A stretch of DNA of 64,000 nucleotides from Rhea pennata (Eukaryota > Chordata > Aves > Rheiformes > Rheidae), in contig NC_084702.1 in assembly GCF_028389875.1 (NCBI RefSeq), positions 54,284,053 through 54,348,052 of the forward strand, in the 5' to 3' direction. This document shows positions 58,073 through 64,000 of this stretch, piece by piece. The position numbers and the translations under genes are program-made. The stretch's first letter is position 1. Each line of letters starts with the position of its first letter. The notes beneath the pieces were generated by a model that saw only the letters and a list, made by a program, of their open reading frames with translations, had not been told where the DNA came from and ran no database searches.

Positions 58073-61000
58073 CTGTATTTATTTTAAAAATAAAAGAAAA
58101 AAAATGACACTAGTTTATAAGCTAAGAACAAAGCATTCTGTGTAGATCAGTTATATTTCTTCTCTTAAGAACTCATGTTTAACAGTTAAAAAAAAATACT
58201 AACCAAATCAATTAACATCTTAAGGATTTCGTGAGTATTGTCTAGCTCTTCAACTTTCCTGCAGTCCACTCCTGAAGACAGCAGGCCTGATAATTTTTGT
58301 CCCAAACTTTTCTTGTTTCCTTGCAACTTGACACATCCTAAGAAAAAGGGTTATTTTTTGTCTGAATCACAAATGACATGAACTCTGTATTATGTAAGAA
58401 CACAATTACCTTGGGATAAAATAAACACAAATAAAATAGGATTCTGATCTACCTCCTCTAAAAGCACGATGCAAGTCATAGCTTCTTCTAGTGTACCTAA
58501 CATCATTATTTGCACACAGCACCACCCTTACCATAACTTCCTGACTATATAGTCTTTTTCACAAATATGGGCTAATCGAAAGTTCTTTTTGCTATATAAA
58601 AAATACACTTTGGCTCTAGTGAAGCAATAATTCTTTGTAATCTGTTTTTAAACACTTGATAGACTGAGAAAAAAATTGATACAAGTTTTTAAGAAGTTTC
58701 TAAGATTTCTAAAAAGATTAATACATTCAATTTATGAAATATATGTACTGGAATATAAAACCTGGAAACAATGACACCAGTATAAGGGAAAACAGATATG
58801 TATTCTGTTTTAGTATTATCTCCCGAGGGCACTCTACAGAACCCAGAACACCAGACTCCTAAGCCTACCACCTACAGGCCAATGGCTAACTCCAATGTAT
58901 ATGGAGGTGGGTTCCATTTCTAATTCTGCTATGGTTTTGACTGTGACATAAACACTGAAGTACTTCTCTTAATGTTTCTCTTAAGAAAGGAAAGGATAAT
59001 TACAACTCTTACTCTTTTACAGAGTGCTCTGTAACTCACAAATGACCATGTTAAGTATAATTTTAATAAATATATACTATATGTAGATATATATATATAT
59101 ATAAAATCAAAACCTAAAAATGTTCGCAAAAACAGAAAATTTTGCATGCAGCATTTCAGTGAAAGCTTAGTATAGATTTCTTCACATTTATACTCCTTCC
59201 ATAAATCTTATATTGAACTAATTTTTATATAAAAATATTTAAACTGTTCACAGCATCTTAAGATGACCAAGTTAAACATGCCAGACAATATCTTTTGTTG
59301 TTTTCATAATAATCATCTTAAATATCCAGGATGGTATTATCATTCTAGATAAATCATTTTAAAATAGATAAGGTGTAACTCAGATAATATAGTTCAAGCA
59401 TGTGTAATAAAAAAAGGCTACATTAAAAGCCTAGCCTGATAACTCCAGTGTCATACATCAGTATTTACATAATGAATACTGTAACATTCCACTTATACAT
59501 GGATATCCTGTATCACATATGTAAAGCTTCTGGCAGAACTCCATAGTATGCTACTTAATGTATTTTGGGTTTTGACATAATGTTGTTCCCCTCTTCTTGA
59601 CTCTTCAGAAGCCCCAGCAATTAAGCCACAGCCATAAGTTTGATGCAGCAAGCAAGTTAGCCAGCTAACTTCTCTATTCAACTGTAACAGTTACACAGCA
59701 TGCCCAGTTACCATCCTCCTTCAGATGTCTCCAGCTTATAAATTTTGTTTCCTTTTTAATTTTATTCATTTCCGCAAGCCTCAGGGCCTGGTCCTTCCTC
59801 TGCATTAGCTGCTGCTCAAATGCAATTCTGAAGGCATCTGCCATCATAAAAGCTTCATCTTTACTCTTCTTGAGAAGTTCCATCTGGTTATAATTCAGAG
59901 AAAAATTGAAGCACATTAAGCAATTTGAAAGCAACAGCAGATTTAAAAATGTATATTAAGAGACAGGCTGAAGCCACTAACACAAGTCAAAACTTTCATG
60001 TTATCAGATCACCACAGTGAGGCTGACGGCAGGCCTGTGCAGTTAAAGGGGACTGAAGAGAAGTCAGACAAATCTTAAATATATATCATCAGAGAAGTGG
60101 TGGAAACCAAACTAAATGTTTTCTTGCTACATTAAGAAACACATTTTGAAATGGAAATTGAAGTCCTTACCCTTCCCTTTCTTTGCATGGACAAAACACC
60201 CATCTACAGACTGCAATAAATGGCTGCAAGTAGCACTATTTATCTCCCCCTGTGCAGTAAAGCTTGAAGAGAGCTGGAATATCCCATACCAACTGACCCT
60301 ATGCACAGGAGCAAAAGAAAGAGATAATAACCTTGGTACAACAGGGACATAACAGTAGTTTCAAAATTAGCGTTTCAAGTGGAACTTCCATGTTAGGACC
60401 ATGAGCAAGGAAATTCGTAATATCTAAAACTGTAAGTTTAACTAAATTCAAAAATTTAAGTGCTTAAAAATCATTTTATTGACCTGAAGGTGATATAAAT
60501 AGTTTTTAACAAGACCAGCTCCATGATCTAGCTGGCAGCACAGCCTTGTAAATGCTGATGCCAGCACAAGGGAAGACATGGAATGCACTGCGAAGAAAGA
60601 AGGGAAGCCATCCCTTTCAGCGGTAGCCCACATTCAGATTGCAAAATTGTATTTTTTGAGTGCATCTATTTCTTATAGTTAAAAAAAATATAGGCAGAAG
60701 GAAATAGAAAGAGACTACAAAAGAAAAATGAGAAAAAACTTTTTATAAGTAGAACTGATTTATACTACAGTTCCACATCAGCAAAAGTTAGGGTACTACA
60801 AAGATTACATATTTCTGAAAAGCAGTCTTGTTTTAAAATACATCAATTCACCTAAGTTGCAGGTAGGGCGTTTTTGCCTTTATTTGATTTTGAGCACACA
60901 CAATCTTCTGCTTGTTCACATTTAAGTCAGGCAGCTTTACCTCTTGCTTGAGCTGAAGAAGTTGTTTTCGAGTTACAGCTGACATTTTAGCACAGGAACA

Positions 61001-63321
61001 AGGTTGCCCTCCAGAAGCACTGCAGGTGCAGGCTCCAAGAACTGCCAGCTTTAAATCCAAAAACAAATCACCAATTAAGTAACTATCTGCACACACAAAA
61101 CAACCCAAGAGATGCCAGAAAGCTACCAACAAAACATCCTGAAACCACAAACCATAAAACAAACAAACAAACAAAAAAACATGATTTCTTTTGATTCAAA
61201 ATGACAAGCATGAAATGTAATTTTTAGCACTAATCTCACATTTATCCTAAATGTAGTACTTTTGGGGAATTATGCATATTATCTGTTCAAATCTAAACTC
61301 ACTGTCATTAAAGGCTGCAAAGGAGATGGGCTTAAAAAAATCCAGTTCCTTTTCATGTGGGTAATTTGCATTACCCACATGGCAATGCTCAAGAAAATTG
61401 AGATGAAATAAGCAGTGTGCTAACACACACACACACACAAAGCCATGACTACATTCCAGTGAATCTGCACGTAAATATATCCCTGTAAATACTGATCCCC
61501 ACCAGCTATCACTTTGAAGTGGATAGCAAAAAATAAGGAAAGTCTTACAGCATGATCTTGCCAGCTTGAACATGTCCAGAAACATTAATAAATGTTTCAT
61601 ATTATACAGTCTACTTTTTAATCTTATAAGCAAAGAAAATTTGGAATACAGACTTCCAAAGTGCAGTCTGGGACATGAGACTTTGCAATGTATAAGATGG
61701 AATCTTGGTCATCCCCTTATGTTCTTAGACAGGTCAGTGAGGTTACTAGGGCATTTTCCACTGATCAGAAACTTGCCAAAATAGAGTACTTCCAGTTTAC
61801 TGGAAAAGATGACCTAAAGGCAAAAATTGTCAGCCTGTTTATGCTGCTCCCTGCAGATCTCATTAGTATATATTTTTTTCCACTCATTAAAGAAACACAG
61901 TAAACAGGGAACTGGGAATTAAAAGATTAGGAAGACATAAATATGCAGGCTGGCCTGTGAAAGATAGCCTGATGCTTCTTCTGTCTACTCTTTCTTTGCA
62001 AAATAGAAGTCACAGAGCACCAAAAACTAGAAAACTGATTCACAGGCATCCAAAGGCATGTTTTCATTTGCAAGAATCAAGTCCAAAGAAACAGTTAAAT
62101 AATCAGTAAGCAAAATTTAGCAACAGATATTTTGAATATAAACATATCTTTGAGCCAGTTGTCATGAAAAACAGACTCCATACTTACTTCAAGACCTGTA
62201 ACATCTGTAAGGTCACTTTTATTCCAGGACATATTTTCCTGAATCATCTTCTGTTGTTTCACATCAAGCATTGCAAGAAACTCCAAGCACTGCTGATTCA
62301 AAACTATGAAATAAAACAGTGAAAATAATTAAAAGTTTGCCATTCTGATTTCTTAATAACTGAGTTTAACTACATCCAAATGAAGCAATTTCATGGCTTA
62401 AGCGTCAGTTTGGGAATATGATGAGATGACATAGATCTAGAAACTCAAATCCCAACCACCTTTCCTTCTGTGTTTTCTTAGAGGAGATGACCCATTCACA
62501 GAGACAGTACCTCATATATTACTTTTCCTCGGTATTCCTTCTCTCCTTTTTTTAAAAAAGCTTACAATTAAGTCACTTGCTCTTTTCTTAGAAAAACACA
62601 ATTATTAGGAAAATAATTATGTATTTCAGCTTTTCTTTTTAAAAAAAAACAAACAAACAAACAAAACAAAAAAAAAAAAAAAAAAAACCACACTATGTGG
62701 AACCTGAAAATAAGGGAAAGGAGCTTGAGCCATTTGACCCAACCAAATCTCTGCACCATCTGCACTTTGAAAATGCCACTTTAAAGCTGACAAGCTAAAT
62801 ATCTCAAAGTTTATGCTACTGGAATCTAAGTGGATATGTTAAAGCCACCTCATGGTAATTTTCATTGCAGCAGGAGCATTCTGTGGCTGTCCTGACCAAG
62901 AGTTCCCTCCTTCCAGAACATAAGGAACACAGAAGAGTTGTTTCCCTTCACACCCAGTGTGTCACCAACCCAGTGAGATAAGATATATGTATTTCCTTCA
63001 GATTTGATCTATTTTTTAAGCTATGAATACACAACTTCTGCTATCGTTCTGTGAATTTTTTAGTTCAAGTGAACTAAATGTGACAAGAAAAACAGGCACT
63101 ACCTGTCTATTTGAAGAGGATTCCTGTGTAGCCACTAATACCAGCTGCCATTATCCTGACAGAAAGCTGAGTCACAGTTAAGATCTCAATTATTCCAGAG
63201 AAACAGTATTTTAAGAGGAACAGCTATTGGTGGCTTACTTGCATTTTCAGATTGAAGAGTTTTAACTTCTTCTGTTCTCAGTTTCAATGTTTCCCTAAGA
63301 GCTGCATTTTCACAATATAGC
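57728..63321 (-). CDS. CCDC125: CCDC125, coiled-coil domain containing 125 (5' partial), six exons
   Basis: Exons in the window: 63239-63321, 62188-62303, 60941-61048, 59712-59883, 58204-58337 and 57728-58072. They join in frame to 318 complete residues before TAG; the human protein is about 511 aa, so the N-terminal third or so lies beyond 64000. Conserved blocks: [78 protein letters not shown] and a C-terminal KSHSWPS that parallels the human RSHSLPS. Charged heptad-like segments fit coiled coil. CCDC125 (Kenae) is linked to cell migration and Rho-family control (family knowledge, limited). I name it from remembered human sequence; a database search would settle it. It is tandem with ZFYVE16, with its 3' end about 3 kb from the ZFYVE16 promoter. 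Confidence 0.85.
58204..58337 (-). CDS. CCDC125: CCDC125 penultimate exon
   Basis: The acceptor is ttcttag|GATGTG and the donor is TTG|gttagt. It encodes [40 protein letters not shown] and LIDL. Confidence 0.87.
59087..59103. repeat. (AT)n microsatellite
   Basis: A short AT dinucleotide run in a CCDC125 intron. Confidence 0.85.
59712..59883 (-). CDS. CCDC125: CCDC125 internal exon
   Basis: The acceptor is ataaccag|ATGGAA and the donor GATG|gtaact. It encodes [40 protein letters not shown] and ISWRHLKED. This is the best conserved part. The Met at its start is internal, not a start codon. Confidence 0.9.
60941..61048 (-). CDS. CCDC125: CCDC125 internal exon
   Basis: The acceptor is atttaaag|CTGGC and the donor CAAGAG|gtaaag. 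It encodes [36 protein letters not shown]. The Cys-rich CTCS/CSCA segment is a marker of the family. The exon is 108 nt and in phase at both ends. Confidence 0.88.
61156..61179 (+). repeat. (AAAC)n repeat
   Basis: Tetranucleotide AAAC units followed by A7, in a CCDC125 intron. Confidence 0.8.
61423..61439. repeat. (AC)n microsatellite
   Basis: Eight AC units in a CCDC125 intron. Confidence 0.85.
62188..62303 (-). CDS. CCDC125: CCDC125 internal exon
   Basis: The acceptor is tttcatag|TTTTG and the donor CTTGAA|gtaagt. It encodes [38 protein letters not shown]. Confidence 0.85.
62641..62688 (+). repeat. (AAAC)n and poly(A) tract
   Basis: A9, then AAAC units, then a long A run, in a CCDC125 intron. 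Confidence 0.85.
63239..63321 (-). CDS. CCDC125: CCDC125 internal exon (most 5' in window)
   Basis: The acceptor is cttctgcag|GCTATA and the donor GCAA|gtaagc. It encodes [20 protein letters not shown] then TLQSENA, a coiled-coil stretch. The phase fits the next exon. Confidence 0.8.
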
Positions 63322-63661
63322 CTGCAGAAGTTAGAGAAAGGCTGCATCATCTTTAAAACAATTATTAAAAAGAGCACTCAAATGAAAGAAGTCATTAGCG
63401 TGTTAAAATACTGCATCTAATGTTTCTGCAAATTAAAATTAGGATTAAAATCAAGGATTAAAGAAAAAAATTGAAATTGAAAAAATAAAGAGGGTTCATT
63501 TTCACATATATTTCCTCACTTACAGCATTGTTTATGTAAAAATTTATATAATGTTTCCATACCAGTACCAATGCTAACTATGTATAGATATTGTTATACA
63601 TAGACCTGCCAGTCAGGGGTCACTAAACAACCTGAAACTGCTCCTAACTAGCTTCCTGGGG

Positions 63662-63693
<32 letters not shown>

Positions 63694-64000
63694 TAAGAAT
63701 GAACTTCTCTGCAAACAGCATTTTTTGATGGGAGATTATGGTAATAGTATTTAAAATATAATCAATTTGCCATCAGCAAGACAAACAGCTGGAAACAATG
63801 AAATATTCTGAATAATGAAAAATACAGATCATGCAGGAACTGAGGACCTGCAGGAGCAGCTCTGCATAGGCCTGGTCTGGCTGGCACTGAGCCAAGGCTA
63901 ATGAACAAGGCTAGACCATCTGCAGAGTCACTCCTAAATTATCCACTCTGCACATGGCTCCGCGGGAAGAAAATCTGAGAATCGCTGCATTCATATTGTG
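63322..64000 (-). other. CCDC125 intron, to window end
   Basis: No further coding exon was recognised upstream of 63321. It contains an A30 tract at 63662-63691 and otherwise ordinary AT-rich sequence. Confidence 0.5.
63662..63691 (+). repeat. Poly(A) tract, 30 A
   Basis: An uninterrupted A run following GGGG. Confidence 0.9.

Overview
The window looks like avian nuclear DNA (a bird, or less likely another sauropsid). The coding is split into many short exons with GT-AG introns. The background is AT-rich with two CpG islands. The only interspersed repeats I recognise are two CR1 LINE fragments, one ending in the ATTCTATGAT-type tail usual for avian CR1. Gene content matches human chromosome 5q, which corresponds largely to the bird Z chromosome, so Z linkage is likely but inferred.

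Layout. 3-1358 (+) is the 3' part of the single coding exon of ANKRD34B; its start lies before the window. 1359-9721 is intergenic or 3' UTR, between two convergent genes. 9722-20784 (-) is a complete FAM151B, with six coding exons, 281 aa and a CpG-island promoter. 23052-46763 (-) is the complete coding region of ZFYVE16 (endofin), with 17 coding exons and 1527 aa. A further untranslated exon probably lies in a second CpG island at about 54.2-54.95 kb. 57728-63321 (-) is the 3' half of CCDC125 (six exons, 318 complete residues plus the stop); its 5' half lies beyond the window. I checked each splice junction by reading frame: the exon lengths and phases of FAM151B and ZFYVE16 sum to whole codons.

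Function. The genes are not an operon and share no pathway that I can see. ZFYVE16 is an endosomal FYVE scaffold for TGF-beta/BMP signalling. FAM151B is a menorin/DUF2181-type PLC-like phosphodiesterase relative. ANKRD34B is an ankyrin-repeat protein. CCDC125 is a coiled-coil protein linked to cell migration. ZFYVE16-FAM151B-ANKRD34B is the same block, in the same relative orientations, as in human 5q14.1. CCDC125 sits elsewhere in human (5q13.2), so the ZFYVE16/CCDC125 junction is a rearrangement relative to human.

I found no evidence of a new biological system. The points most worth a second look are: a CR1 element ending 12 bp from a ZFYVE16 splice donor; a first intron of FAM151B that is 195 nt, stop-free and in frame; a 6-nt tandem acceptor in ZFYVE16; and the CCDC125 synteny break.
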